DNA of 64,000 bases from CTSOIL-112 sp964293815 (GTDB taxonomy: Bacteria; Pseudomonadota; Gammaproteobacteria; Burkholderiales; Burkholderiaceae). The stretch lies in NCBI GenBank assembly GCA_964293815.1, contig CAXYYC010000006.1, positions 1 to 64,000 on the forward strand, read 5' to 3'. A program made the translations under genes and the position numbers. Below the pieces are notes generated by a model, which made no database searches, was not told the DNA's origin, and saw only the letters and a program-made list of their open reading frames with translations. This document shows, in pieces, positions 8,827 to 18,046 of the stretch (its first letter is position 1; each line of letters starts with the position of its first letter).

Positions 8827-9153
8827 TTATTCCTTATCTTGCTGATGAATACTTTGTATCACGCTATCGGCCACAGCGGTCGCCGCAGCCACAAACAAGC
8901 CCAAACCGCACAACACATAGAAAATAGTGAACAGTTTGCCCAAAGTTGTATGTGGAGAAAAATCGCCATAACCCACGGTCGCGACTGTCATCACCGAAAA
9001 ATAGACGGCATCCACTGGATGCCATCCCTCGACCCACCAATAAAATACTGAAGCCAAGCCGATCAATGTGAAGGTGATGAGCAGTAGCGCCCGTACATGC
9101 GCGCTACGCCAAGCGGCACATAGCCCTAACCTGATTTTCCCTAAAGAACTCAT
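8827..9153 (-). CDS. Two-TM potassium channel
   Basis: This is a 108-residue ion channel subunit of the KcsA-like two-helix type (Ion_trans_2). Helix 1 is at residues 21-40, the pore helix at about 46-58, the selectivity filter TVGYGD at 59-64 and helix 2 at about 72-95. Four subunits would form a K+ pore in the inner membrane. There is no RCK regulatory domain. The start overlaps the stop of the HdeD-like gene by 4 bases (ATGA), so the two are translationally coupled. Confidence 0.93.
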   Translation of the reverse strand: MSSLGKIRLGLCAAWRSAHVRALLLITFTLIGLASVFYWWVEGWHPVDAVYFSVMTVATVGYGDFSPHTTLGKLFTIFYVLCGLGLFVAAATAVADSVIQSIHQQDKE

Positions 9154-9734
9154 GATTTAGACTGTTTGCCAAGACTTTTAAGCTCAAAAGCCAAGAAGAT
9201 CAATCCAAACCCAACAAAAATTGCCCAAAATATAAACACATACCACAACGTCACTGCGGTCATACTTGGATTCATCATCAGCAATACCCCACCCAGCACA
9301 TAAAATAAGCCGATAAAGAAATTGCCCCACGAACGTTTTCGATGGTCACTATCCGAGGAGTAACGACCAAAAAAGATCAAAATTAAGCCGTTAATCAGCA
9401 TTGAGACGGCAAACAGCGATACCATCACATTTAGAGAAATAACCCCTGCCAACGTAGGATGCATCACCAGCAATGCTCCCGCGATCAAGCCGATAATGCC
9501 CGCTAAAAATAACCATATACGGCTTTGCCCTGTGCTTCCTGTAAATGAGCGGACAATATTGAGCACACCATCAAACATCCAAAACAAACCCAGCCAGTAC
9601 GTCATCGCGACCAAGGTTTTAAGCGGTGCCGACCACAAAGCCGCGGCCAATAGAAAAGCAGCAATACCTTGCACCAGTGGTACCCACCACCATTTGGATA
9701 ACTCTTTCGTAAGTGCCTGTGTCGAATCAGTCAT
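9150..9734 (-). CDS. HdeD family (DUF308) membrane protein
   Basis: This is a 194-residue protein with six predicted membrane helices, matching the HdeD/DUF308 family. E. coli HdeD is linked to acid resistance at high cell density, though its mechanism is unclear. Repeated hydrophobic hairpins are visible, for example GIIGLIAGALLVMHPTLAGVISLNVMVSLFAVSMLINGLILI and VLGGVLLMMNPSMTAVTLWY. AGGAG precedes the ATG on the minus strand. It heads a leftward cluster with the K+ channel and the ClC gene. The divergent LysR gene starts 131 bases away, so that regulator may control it. Confidence 0.85.
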   Translation of the reverse strand: MTDSTQALTKELSKWWWVPLVQGIAAFLLAAALWSAPLKTLVAMTYWLGLFWMFDGVLNIVRSFTGSTGQSRIWLFLAGIIGLIAGALLVMHPTLAGVISLNVMVSLFAVSMLINGLILIFFGRYSSDSDHRKRSWGNFFIGLFYVLGGVLLMMNPSMTAVTLWYVFIFWAIFVGFGLIFLAFELKSLGKQSKS

Positions 9735-9847
9735 GAAAATCTCCTATTTTTATTGAAAAAATGATTGAACAACCCGTTTATCGTAAAACGTTTGAGGACT
9801 TTATCAACACAATAATATAAAGTAAAATGAATAATTATTAGTATTTC

Positions 9848-9865
9848 GATAACCTATTATTTATC
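9848..9865. promoter_or_regulatory. Candidate operator in the hdeD-like/lysR divergent region
   Basis: GATAA (9848-9852) and TTATC (9861-9865) form an inverted repeat with an 8-base gap next to the lysR start. The 131-base region is AT-rich and also holds the palindrome AATAATTATT at 9830-9839. LysR proteins usually bind such dyads between themselves and the divergent target. This is a visual candidate only. Confidence 0.3.
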
Positions 9866-10846
9866 ATGATTACACAACGCCGTCTGCAACACCTGATTGT
9901 ACTGGCCCAACACGCACATTTTGGGCGCGCCGCACAAGCATTGAATATTTCCCAACCCGCATTAACCAAAAGTATCCAGATGCTGGAAGCAGAGTTGGGC
10001 GTAACACTGCTGGATCGCCAACGTGGTGCGATTTCACTGACTGCATTTGGGGAATTAGTGGTCAAAAGAGGTGGATATTGGCTAACCGCCGAGGATGATC
10101 TGCGCCATGAAATCGCCATGCTGAGCGATAACCACATCGGCTCGCTTCGCGTCGCCATAGGACCTTATCCAAGCGTGATATCAGGCTTTGAGGGAGCCGC
10201 TCGGCTACTTGCAAAACATCCAAATATTCGCATGATGGTGCATGAAGCCAGCTGGTTTGACATCATCAATTTACTGAATGAGCAAGCCATAGACCTTGGG
10301 ATAACCGAAATCAGCCGATTGGAGAAATACGATCATTTTGTGACTGAAACAGTAGGCCAACATTGCGGCTATTTTTTCTGCCGACCAGAACATCCTTTAC
10401 TGAGCAACACAGCCATCAGTATTGAACAGTTGGTCAAGTTCCCTTGGGTTGCACCTCGAATCCCCACGCGAATCGCATATAGATTGCCAAAAGCACTTGG
10501 TCATGCAGGAAGCCTTGATCCGGCAACTGGCGATTTGATTCCCAAAATTGAAATCAGCACCCCACTCCAGTCAGTCAGTTTTTTAAAAAACAGCGATGCA
10601 ATTACCCTATCAACACTGACCGTAATGGAGCCAAAGTTAAACTCTGGCGAGGTAGTCATACTCCCCCTATTTGATTTCCCACTTCAAACCAACTACGGTT
10701 TTGTCTATTTAAAAAATAGATCTTTTCCGCCAGCGGCCACAGCCTATATGCAAGAAGTCCGAGCCGTGGAAGATGCCATATTAGGACGTGAAGCAGAATT
10801 AACCCAATCGCTAAGCTTGCATGGGCGACATCCGCAACAAAAATAG
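9866..10846 (+). CDS. LysR family transcriptional regulator
   Basis: This is a 326-residue LysR-type regulator. The N-terminal winged helix-turn-helix is clear (RRLQHLIVLAQHAHFGRAAQALNISQPALTKSIQMLEAELGVTLLDR). The remaining residues form the substrate-binding effector domain, with SLRVAIGPYPSVISGFEGAARLL as its first segment. The effector is unknown. The gene is divergent from the hdeD-like/K+ channel/ClC cluster, which is the usual arrangement for a LysR gene and its target, so it probably responds to a signal tied to acid or ion stress. That link is inference. Confidence 0.93.
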   Translation: MITQRRLQHLIVLAQHAHFGRAAQALNISQPALTKSIQMLEAELGVTLLDRQRGAISLTAFGELVVKRGGYWLTAEDDLRHEIAMLSDNHIGSLRVAIGPYPSVISGFEGAARLLAKHPNIRMMVHEASWFDIINLLNEQAIDLGITEISRLEKYDHFVTETVGQHCGYFFCRPEHPLLSNTAISIEQLVKFPWVAPRIPTRIAYRLPKALGHAGSLDPATGDLIPKIEISTPLQSVSFLKNSDAITLSTLTVMEPKLNSGEVVILPLFDFPLQTNYGFVYLKNRSFPPAATAYMQEVRAVEDAILGREAELTQSLSLHGRHPQQK

Positions 10847-10971
10847 TCTTTTAAGAGCGATGAACCGAAACCATGAATTTAGTCGCACAAAAAGCGGTGT
10901 ATTACGACTGTGCTGAGTATTATTGACTCAAACAACCTGTTGATTATGATCCGTCGTGCCCATGCACGTAC

Positions 10972-11325
10972 TCATTTAAACACATTGCATCGGGCATGCG
11001 TCAGCGCCACATTGATATAGCGCGTGTAGCAGGTGCCGTTGTCATACCTCACTTTATAGGTGTTGCTATCGACTAACTCATAAGTCACCATCAACACCGA
11101 TCCGGCTTTCCCCCAAACCAAATCTTGGCCATAAGGACTTTGGGTTAATTCGGCTTGGTCTTTCGGATAACGTCCCTGCTCACGGTGAAACGATTGAACC
11201 GCCGCAAACAGCGGCTGGACATATACCTGTGCCGAACGTTTGGCTGTCATTTCCGGCGCCATAAAGGCGCAAGCAGTCACCAGCAACCCCACACCCAGCA
11301 TCAACAGCGCTTTGATTGTGTGCAT
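10972..11325 (-). CDS. Small lipoprotein of unknown function
   Basis: This is a 117-residue protein with a signal peptide ending in a lipobox (LLVTAC, Cys at residue 19), so it is probably a lipid-anchored envelope protein. The mature part contains VQSFHREQGRYPKDQAEL, a pattern seen at the start of pilin-like and other small periplasmic domains, and two further Cys residues (CYTRY, ARCNVF) that could form a disulphide. I do not recognise the family. It stands alone, leftward, between lysR and the flavodoxin-like gene. Confidence 0.7.
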   Translation of the reverse strand: MHTIKALLMLGVGLLVTACAFMAPEMTAKRSAQVYVQPLFAAVQSFHREQGRYPKDQAELTQSPYGQDLVWGKAGSVLMVTYELVDSNTYKVRYDNGTCYTRYINVALTHARCNVFK

Positions 11326-11403
11326 ATTGCCTCCTATGATTTTGATTTAAACAGAATGTCATCCAGTTTTGGGTACGCATACAGGCACATCATATCGAAC
11401 TTT

Positions 11404-11880
11404 TCACAAGCCCATCATCAAATACCCAACCACATACTGCCCCAATTCATACGCCTGTTGCGCATCTTCATCCGTAACCGTACTGCCGCGCACAATCAAT
11501 TCCGGCTGTATCAAACGCATCCCATAGCCAGTCATGATGCGGGCGATTGCGCCCGCCGCGCCGCGACCATCGTTGTCACAGCTAATCATCAGGCCGTAGC
11601 CGCGTCCGGCGGTTTCCTCACGGATTTGGTTGTAACTGCGGTCAAACACGGCTTTGATTTCACCCGCCATATAGCCAAAATTCTCGGGCGTGGCGATCAG
11701 CCATGCGTCGGCTTGACGCAGATCGTCCAGCGTCACATCGGCCGCTGTTTTGAGCGTGATGTGGATTTGTTCATCCGCATCCAAGGTTTGGTTCAACGCC
11801 TGCGCGCCGTCATGCGCAGCGCACGCGAGCCGTTGATTATTGCCAGTTTGGCTGTGGTAGAAAATCAGTAGGTGTTTCAT
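11404..11880 (-). CDS. Flavodoxin-like NAD(P)H-dependent oxidoreductase
   Basis: This is a 158-residue protein with a flavodoxin fold. The N-terminus MKHLLIFYHSQTGNNQRLA is the FMN phosphate-binding loop. The segments DAWLIATPENFGYMAGEIKAVFDRSY and GLMISCDNDGRGA fit flavodoxin/NADPH-dependent FMN reductases. I start at 11880 (ATG) because the longer frame begins inside the 3' end of comEC. It follows comEC by 10 bases, so it is probably co-transcribed with comEC and tatD. Its redox partner is unknown. Confidence 0.82.
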   Translation of the reverse strand: MKHLLIFYHSQTGNNQRLACAAHDGAQALNQTLDADEQIHITLKTAADVTLDDLRQADAWLIATPENFGYMAGEIKAVFDRSYNQIREETAGRGYGLMISCDNDGRGAAGAIARIMTGYGMRLIQPELIVRGSTVTDEDAQQAYELGQYVVGYLMMGL

Positions 11881-11890
11881 AAGCGTTATT

Positions 11891-14494
11891 TTAGTCATTT
11901 TGCGCCGAGCCGAGCATAAATACCCGCGCGTATTGCTCATCGGTACGCCAAATCTGCGCACCTGCGGCGCGGTAGCGCTCAATCACGCTGTCTCGCGGAT
12001 GTTTAAAAACGTTGTATTTGCCTGCTTGCGCCACGGCAATTTTTGGCTGAATGGCCGCAATCAGCGGTGCGCTGGAGCTGCCGTCACTGCCGTGGTGCGG
12101 CATAACGAGAATGTCGCTGTGCAATGGCACGCCGCTGGCAGAATACGTCCGCAGCGCAGTCTGAGCGGGTGAATACGGGCGCGGCGCGGGGTCAATCACC
12201 ATTTTGGCCTCGGCCAGCATATCCATATCACCGGTGAGCAAAATACTGTTCAGCCCATTGCCAGTGGTTTGATTCACTGAAAAACGCAGAACACAACTTT
12301 TTTGATTGTCCGAGGCTTGCGCATCCGTCAACGTGGGTGATTCGGGTGACAAAACGTCCATCGTCACGCCGTCAAACGTCTCTTGTTGCCCTGAAATACA
12401 GGATTGATGCGGAAGATCAACCAATCCCAATGCCTGCAATTGCGCTTCATTGAGCGACGTCACAATTCGTTTCACCGGCAACACCCCAACAATTCTGTCC
12501 GCGCCACCAGTATGATCGCGGTCATTGTGCGACAGCACCAGCGTATCGATCTGACGCACACCGATATAGCGCAAATGCGGCACAAGCACGCGCGCGCCGG
12601 CGTCGGCGTCACTGCTGTATTGTGGGCCCGCGTCGTACAGCCAGTTTTGGTGCGCGCTTTGCAGGAGCACCGCCGAGCCTTGCCCGACATCCATGATGGT
12701 GACGCGCAATTGTCCCTCGTTGATGATTGGATAGTTCGGCGGAATCGACAGCAGGCCAATGATCGCCAGCACACTGCTCAATACCATACCGCCATAGCGT
12801 TTGAGCGATACGCGTCCCCAGCCATGCCATAGCGTGCGCACCGCACCGACCAAGACCAACGAGCAGACAAACACCGCCAGCACCTGCCACCACTCGATGC
12901 GCCCCGCCCAGTAATATTGCCGAGCCAACGGCGCAATCGCCTGTAAACCGTGCACAATCCACAGCAAAACCTGATTCATCCAAACAATCGGCACGCTCCA
13001 GCCAAACAGCACCAACGCACCAACACTCACAAACAGCGGTAGCAATAATAACGACACCAGCGGAATCGCAATGAAATTCACCCACACACCGAACAGCGAT
13101 GTTTGCCGAAAAAACAGCAAAGTCATCGGCAACAGCGCCAGCGAAATACCCAACTGCGCGCCACTCAAACCAAGCGCCCAGCGACTGAGCAAATACCCTT
13201 TTGAGCGCTCATCGACGTCATCCTGCTGCGGCACGCTCACCGAATCAAACGCCACGATGAGCCACGCCACTGCGCCATAGGACAGCCAAAATCCGACGGA
13301 CAACACCGCAAATGGATCAACGAAAAGTACCCACAGCACACTAAACGCCAACACCCGCAAACCCGAATGCGCCACGCCCAGCCGCGACAACCACAACCAC
13401 AGCGCCAGCATCCACACCGTGCGCTGCGCAGGCAAACCCCAGCCCGAAACCAGCGCATACAGCAGCGCGCCGATCAGCCCGACCCACTGCGCTACATGCA
13501 ACGCGGGCACACGTTCGGTCAAATACGCACTGCGCCGCCACAGCCGTTGCGCCAGCCACGCCAAAATCCCCGCCAGCAAGGTCACATGCAAACCCGAAAT
13601 ACTGATTAAATGCGTCACGCCCGTGTCTTGAAACAACTGCCATTGCCGAGCTGACACAGCCGCCTGATCGCCCAGCGCCAGAGCCTTAAGCACACCCACA
13701 GCCTCCTTCGATTCTGCGTCCGCCAGTGCCACATCCATTTTACTCAAAGTATCAAAGCGCCCATTCTCAATCGCCGCCCACATACCCCCTTGCACGCCCA
13801 ATAATCTCGGCAACTGCTCCGACGCGGTGTTTTTGTACACCCGCACATACGCCAGCGCCTCAATATCATTCGCCAACCAATAACGCGACTGATCGAACAC
13901 CCCCGCATTGCGCGTCGCATGCGGCGCACGCACATGCAGCGGCAAACGCCATGTCTGCCCGACACGAATCGCCGCAATCCCACCCGCAGGCAAATCATCC
14001 TCCGCCCACGACAACGACATCTGCTCAGGCATATTCGCAGTGCGATTCGCCTGCTCATCCGAAGGCCGCACCAACATGCGCCAACCATAATCCGTGCGCG
14101 TCGGCATCGACACAATACGCACATCCATCATCTGCACCGTACGATTCCACTCATCGGGAATCACGCGGCTGGCTCGCTCCGCCCAGCGCATATTCGTCCA
14201 CACAAACGCGCAGATAAACACCAACAGCGCGCACATCAGCACGCCGAGCCATTGATTGAACACACTATTTTTAACGGAAAAAAACCGATGGAGAACCCAC
14301 CAGCCAGACACCAGCATCAACACCACGCCCACGCAGACCAGCAACACATCCACGCCCAGCAAAGGCTGCTCCAAAGAAAACGTCACACAGACAGCCACTA
14401 ATGCCGCGATGGCCGAACACAGCGCGCGCCACGGCCACCGCACCTTAGCCACCGACAGCAGATTGCTCAGGAAATGCCGTGCCCAATGCCGCAC
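11891..14494 (-). CDS. comEC: DNA internalization competence protein ComEC/Rec2
   Basis: ComEC forms the inner-membrane channel that takes up single-stranded DNA in natural transformation. The 867-residue protein has the three expected parts: an N-terminal membrane and OB-like region, the Competence domain (LFQDTGVTHLISISGLHVTLLAGILAWLAQRLWRR plus many helices), and a C-terminal metallo-beta-lactamase-like domain with LVLSHNDRDHTGGADRI and ILVMPHHGSDGSSS. The gene seems intact, so the cell may be naturally competent if the other com and pil genes exist. The start shown overlaps tatD by 50 bases; a somewhat later start is possible. Confidence 0.93.
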   Translation of the reverse strand: MRHWARHFLSNLLSVAKVRWPWRALCSAIAALVAVCVTFSLEQPLLGVDVLLVCVGVVLMLVSGWWVLHRFFSVKNSVFNQWLGVLMCALLVFICAFVWTNMRWAERASRVIPDEWNRTVQMMDVRIVSMPTRTDYGWRMLVRPSDEQANRTANMPEQMSLSWAEDDLPAGGIAAIRVGQTWRLPLHVRAPHATRNAGVFDQSRYWLANDIEALAYVRVYKNTASEQLPRLLGVQGGMWAAIENGRFDTLSKMDVALADAESKEAVGVLKALALGDQAAVSARQWQLFQDTGVTHLISISGLHVTLLAGILAWLAQRLWRRSAYLTERVPALHVAQWVGLIGALLYALVSGWGLPAQRTVWMLALWLWLSRLGVAHSGLRVLAFSVLWVLFVDPFAVLSVGFWLSYGAVAWLIVAFDSVSVPQQDDVDERSKGYLLSRWALGLSGAQLGISLALLPMTLLFFRQTSLFGVWVNFIAIPLVSLLLLPLFVSVGALVLFGWSVPIVWMNQVLLWIVHGLQAIAPLARQYYWAGRIEWWQVLAVFVCSLVLVGAVRTLWHGWGRVSLKRYGGMVLSSVLAIIGLLSIPPNYPIINEGQLRVTIMDVGQGSAVLLQSAHQNWLYDAGPQYSSDADAGARVLVPHLRYIGVRQIDTLVLSHNDRDHTGGADRIVGVLPVKRIVTSLNEAQLQALGLVDLPHQSCISGQQETFDGVTMDVLSPESPTLTDAQASDNQKSCVLRFSVNQTTGNGLNSILLTGDMDMLAEAKMVIDPAPRPYSPAQTALRTYSASGVPLHSDILVMPHHGSDGSSSAPLIAAIQPKIAVAQAGKYNVFKHPRDSVIERYRAAGAQIWRTDEQYARVFMLGSAQND

Positions 14495-15296
14495 CCAATA
14501 CCGCCCTCATGCGCGGCAAAGCATTGAGCGAATTACACCACAACGCCTGCGCCAAATCCACCTCAGACATCCCCCGCACCTCAGCCAAAACCTGCGCCAT
14601 TCGCGGCAACTCAAACGAATGATTCGCCTCACCCTCAGCCAACCACGCAGGCGGAATATCCGGCGCATCCGTCTCAATCACCACAGAACCCAACGGCACA
14701 CGCGCCGCCAAACGACGAATCTGACGCGAGCGCTCATACGTCAGCGTCCCACCAAATCCCAAATGCAAACCCATATTCACAAACACATCCGCCTGCACAT
14801 CACTGCCATTGAACGCATGCGCAATACCCTTTTGAATACCAAACTCGCGCACATATTTACCCACCGGATCCACCGCACGGCGCACATGCAACAACACCGG
14901 CAAATCAAACTCACGCGCCAGTTTCAACTGCTCGCGCAAAAACCACACCTGCGTGTCCCAATCCAAATCCGGCACAAACCCATCCAAACCGATTTCGCCA
15001 ATCGCCACGAAACGTTCATCTGCCAGACTGGACTCAATCGCCGCGCGCAAAGTCGCCATCGCCTGCTCACGCGACATCTGCGCCACCACGCCCATCACAT
15101 ACATCGGATGAATCCCCAGCGCATAAAAACTGCCCGCGTGTGCCTGCGCCACCTCGCGCACTGTGGCGAAATTAAACGGCGCCACCGCCGGAATCACCTG
15201 CGCCACCACGCCCAACGAACGCGCACGCGCCCAATCCTGCGTGCGGCTGTCGTTAAAATCAGGGGCATCAAAATGAGTGTGCGTGTCGATCCACAT
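14445..15296 (-). CDS. TatD family metal-dependent hydrolase
   Basis: This is a 283-residue TIM-barrel hydrolase of the TatD family (3'-5' DNase/deoxyribonuclease-like). Metal-binding motifs are WIDTHTHFD at the N-terminus, GEIGLDGF, LLHVRRA, AHAFNGS and ETDAPDIPP. I start at the ATG at 15296, because the longer frame opens with TTG and adds eight residues before the conserved WIDTHTH. It lies upstream of comEC, with which it overlaps. TatD and ComEC genes often share a neighbourhood. The exact substrate is not shown by the sequence. Confidence 0.92.
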   Translation of the reverse strand: MWIDTHTHFDAPDFNDSRTQDWARARSLGVVAQVIPAVAPFNFATVREVAQAHAGSFYALGIHPMYVMGVVAQMSREQAMATLRAAIESSLADERFVAIGEIGLDGFVPDLDWDTQVWFLREQLKLAREFDLPVLLHVRRAVDPVGKYVREFGIQKGIAHAFNGSDVQADVFVNMGLHLGFGGTLTYERSRQIRRLAARVPLGSVVIETDAPDIPPAWLAEGEANHSFELPRMAQVLAEVRGMSEVDLAQALWCNSLNALPRMRAVLGAALGTAFPEQSAVGG

Positions 15297-15350
15297 AGTA
15301 TTTATCAGGCGATTATCCAAACGAATTGATATTACACCAAAGCCCCCAAT

Positions 15351-16532
15351 TCAGTGTGCAACTTTTCGCCGCAAATACTCCACCATCACAACCATCCACA
15401 ACAAAATCACGGCCAAAAATACCGGTAGCCACGCATAACCCACCTGCGTCGCGAGCCAACCAAACAATGGTGGCGCAAAAGTCGTGCCCACATACGCGCT
15501 GGCCATCTGAACCCCCATCACCGACTGCGAATACTGTTTGCCAAAATTATTAGGCGTTTCATACAGCAAGCTTGGGAAAATTGGTGCGCAACCCAAACCG
15601 ACCAAAAAGAACCCCAGATAAAACAACGGCAAAGCCGACACCATCATCAAGGCCACACCCAACGCAATCAAGCCCTGCCCCAGACGGATCATCAGCCGCG
15701 TAGACCAATACATCATCAGAAAGCCCGATAAAAAGCGACCAAAGGTAATACCGAAGTAATACACCGCCACCCAACGCGCCGCCAACTCTGGCGAAATCTG
15801 CTTGACCAACACCAAATAACTACCGCCCCACAAACCCAAACTTGCCTCAATCGAGCAGTAGCAAAAAAACGCCGCCAAAACCGGCTTAACCCCATTCAAG
15901 CGCATGATTTGCCGAATTGACAAAGCACCACCAGCGCTGTGCGGTGCTCCATCCACTCCACTGGACGAAGTATTTTGAATAGACGCCTTTTGCCACAACG
16001 GCAGAGAGACCAACAACACCATGACCAAGGCCATTTGTAGCAGGCCAATCACCCAATAACCCAAATGCCATGAATCATAGCGAGATAAGCCCCATGCCAT
16101 CACCATCGGCCCGATGGTCGCCCCCACGCCCCAGAAGCAATGCAGCCAACTCATGTGTTTGGCCGCATAATGATTCGCCACATAATTATTCAGCGCCGCA
16201 TCCACCGAACCCGCACCCAAGCCCAACGGTATCGCCAGCACGCACAACATAATGAAATGCTGCGATACCGCAAAGCCCAACAAAGCCAAAGCCGTCATCA
16301 ATACGCTAACCAACGTGATTCGCCCCACGCCAAATCGACGAATGAGACGATCACTCAACACACTGGACACGATTGTCCCGCCAGCGACAATCATCGAAAT
16401 CACACCCGCCCACGAAATCGGCACGCCCAAACCGACATACATCGATGGCCACGCCGCACCGATCAATGCATCAGGCAAGCCCAAACTGATAAAAGCCACA
16501 TAAATAATGAGTAACAAAATACTGGAAATCAT
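15351..16532 (-). CDS. MFS transporter
   Basis: This is a 393-residue, twelve-helix major facilitator superfamily transporter. The loop 2-3 motif appears as SDRLIRRFGVGRITLVS, and helix 5 as HCFWGVGATIGPMVMAWGLSRYDSWHLGYW. These resemble the FucP/YbjJ-like sugar-side branch, but the substrate cannot be assigned. It is leftward and ends 54 bases before tatD. About 210 bases separate its start from the rightward toxin-antitoxin pair. Confidence 0.85.
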   Translation of the reverse strand: MISSILLLIIYVAFISLGLPDALIGAAWPSMYVGLGVPISWAGVISMIVAGGTIVSSVLSDRLIRRFGVGRITLVSVLMTALALLGFAVSQHFIMLCVLAIPLGLGAGSVDAALNNYVANHYAAKHMSWLHCFWGVGATIGPMVMAWGLSRYDSWHLGYWVIGLLQMALVMVLLVSLPLWQKASIQNTSSSGVDGAPHSAGGALSIRQIMRLNGVKPVLAAFFCYCSIEASLGLWGGSYLVLVKQISPELAARWVAVYYFGITFGRFLSGFLMMYWSTRLMIRLGQGLIALGVALMMVSALPLFYLGFFLVGLGCAPIFPSLLYETPNNFGKQYSQSVMGVQMASAYVGTTFAPPLFGWLATQVGYAWLPVFLAVILLWMVVMVEYLRRKVAH

Positions 16533-16679
16533 GGTTCATGCTCTCTAAAAACCACCGAAATAAAAATATCAGACTACAGCAAAAGCCCCCAATTGGCTAT
16601 TCAAACCCCACCAAATTGCTCCGTCAAATAACATCAAACACAGCAACAACACCCTCAAACAAAACTATAGAAACATTTT

Positions 16680-16708
16680 TTGTTCCAATCGAAACAACAT
16701 GCTATAAT
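16680..16708 (+). promoter_or_regulatory. Promoter of the Xre/RES operon
   Basis: TATAAT at 16703-16708 is preceded at a 17-base spacing by TTGTTC at 16680-16685. The antitoxin start is 37 bases downstream. A short dyad just after the -10 (TCAAC at 16713-16717, GTTGA at 16727-16731) could be an operator for autoregulation by the antitoxin; that last point is a guess. Confidence 0.6.
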
Positions 16709-16744
16709 TGACTCAACAAAAAATGAGTTGATGAGGAGTTGATG

Positions 16745-17146
16745 ATGACCGCCCTTCCTAAAACCTTAGCCCAAACCGATACCACTGACGACAAAGGCGC
16801 CTTGGCCAAAATGGTCATGACCCTACTCGAACACTGGCAACTCTCGACCGAAGACCAAGCCGCACTGCTCGGTTTGGCCAATACCAATCGCGCCGCGCTC
16901 ACCCGCTACCGTAAAGGCGAAGCCATCGGAACCAGCCGCGACCAATATGAACGCGTCGGCCATCTGCTCGGCATTCATAAAAATCTGCGTCTACTGTTCC
17001 CACACAACCGTGATTTGGTCTACGGATGGATGAGCACGCGCAACCGCGCATTTGACAACCGCACGCCGGTCGAAGTCATACGCGAATGGGGCTTTGCCGG
17101 TTTACTGATGGTACGCGCCTACCTCGAACGCGCGCGTGGAGCATGA
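16745..17146 (+). CDS. Xre/MbcA/ParS-type antitoxin
   Basis: This is a 133-residue predicted antitoxin. The N-terminal half is a helix-turn-helix (TEDQAALLGLANTNRAALTRYRKGE). The C-terminal part, LVYGWMSTRNRAFDNRTPVEVIREWGFAGLLMVRAYLERAR, matches the toxin-binding domain formerly called DUF2384 and found in antitoxins paired with RES toxins. It should neutralise the toxin and repress the operon. Of three possible starts (TTG 16739, ATG 16742, ATG 16745) I chose the last, because AGGAG at 16734-16738 lies 6 bases before it. The toxin gene follows after 1 base. Confidence 0.88.
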   Translation: MTALPKTLAQTDTTDDKGALAKMVMTLLEHWQLSTEDQAALLGLANTNRAALTRYRKGEAIGTSRDQYERVGHLLGIHKNLRLLFPHNRDLVYGWMSTRNRAFDNRTPVEVIREWGFAGLLMVRAYLERARGA

Positions 17147-17147
17147 C

Positions 17148-17873
17148 ATGATGCCGCTCTCCGATGTGTCATTGTCCGCCGTTTCGCTCACCGACACCGC
17201 TGGCGACGTCATGCGCAACATCACCTCGATTCGCGTTTCGCAAGACTTATTTGACGACCTGTCCGACACGCCGAGCGATTGGGCGTTGGCGCAAAAAGTT
17301 GAGGGCGACATCAAACCACCGACCTTTCAATCCGCCACACCCGTGATTCACCGCCCCTTTGAGACCGCCGACTGGGACAACGCCATTGGCTACCCATTCA
17401 AACACTGGCAACAATCGCGCTACTCCGACGGCAGTTTCGGCGTCTGGTACGGCAGCGACAGCGTCGCCACCACGGTATATGAAACCGTCCATCATTGGCT
17501 CAACGGCATCATCACCGACGCAGGCTGGCACGAACCGAAAGAACCGATCATCACCGAACGCAAAGTCTACCGCGTCCACTGCCAAGCCGCCCTGCTTGAT
17601 CTGCGCACCATCCTTGAGCAATATCCGCAGCTCATGCACCCGAGCGACTACAGCGCCGCGCAAAACCTCGGCGCACGCCTGCACCGAGAAGGCCACCCCG
17701 GCTGCATCACCGGCTCGGCGCGCTATGCCAAAGGCCACAACACCGTCGTATTCAACCCGAACATCCTCTCGCAACCGCGCCACGAATGCCTGCTGACGTA
17801 TCGATTTATCGCTCAAGGGCAAAAAGTAGAAGTGGAGAAAACGCAGGGAAAGGTTTGGATGCGGGTTGAATGA
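17148..17873 (+). CDS. RES-domain toxin
   Basis: This is a 241-residue RES-domain protein. Characterised RES toxins degrade NAD+ or modify a target using NAD+. The conserved polar residues of the family can be placed: Arg91 in QSRYSDG, Tyr101 in GVWYGS, Glu112 in VYETVHHW and Ser in GSARYAKGHNTVVFNP. The domain seems intact and therefore probably active. GGAG at 17138-17141 sits 6 bases before the ATG, inside the end of the antitoxin gene, so the two are coupled. About 60 residues before the domain are unusual and of unknown role. Confidence 0.87.
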   Translation: MMPLSDVSLSAVSLTDTAGDVMRNITSIRVSQDLFDDLSDTPSDWALAQKVEGDIKPPTFQSATPVIHRPFETADWDNAIGYPFKHWQQSRYSDGSFGVWYGSDSVATTVYETVHHWLNGIITDAGWHEPKEPIITERKVYRVHCQAALLDLRTILEQYPQLMHPSDYSAAQNLGARLHREGHPGCITGSARYAKGHNTVVFNPNILSQPRHECLLTYRFIAQGQKVEVEKTQGKVWMRVE

Positions 17874-17980
17874 CTGTCTATCAATGACGCGTTGATTGAG
17901 TGGATAAAATCGTCTCATCAAGTTCAAAAGATCACTCTGTCATTTGTCTTTAAAGAACATTCAAAATATTTTTTACCAAT

Positions 17981-18012
17981 ACCTTGCATTGCAAGGTACA
18001 TGGCTATATACT
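17981..18012 (+). promoter_or_regulatory. PadR promoter with a palindromic operator over the -35
   Basis: ACCTTGCATTGCAAGGT (17981-17997) is a perfect palindrome around one central base. It contains the -35 (TTGCAT, 17984-17989). TATACT at 18007-18012 is the -10, at a 17-base spacing. A dimeric PadR repressor bound here would block its own promoter, so autoregulation is likely. Confidence 0.7.
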
Positions 18013-18046
18013 TACGTCATCAAATATCGCAAAAGAAAGAGGCATC

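Noticed and set aside
14256..15329. 357-codon rightward frame
   Set aside because: It is antisense to tatD and comEC, which have clear family motifs; its protein is low-complexity His/Arg/Thr-rich.
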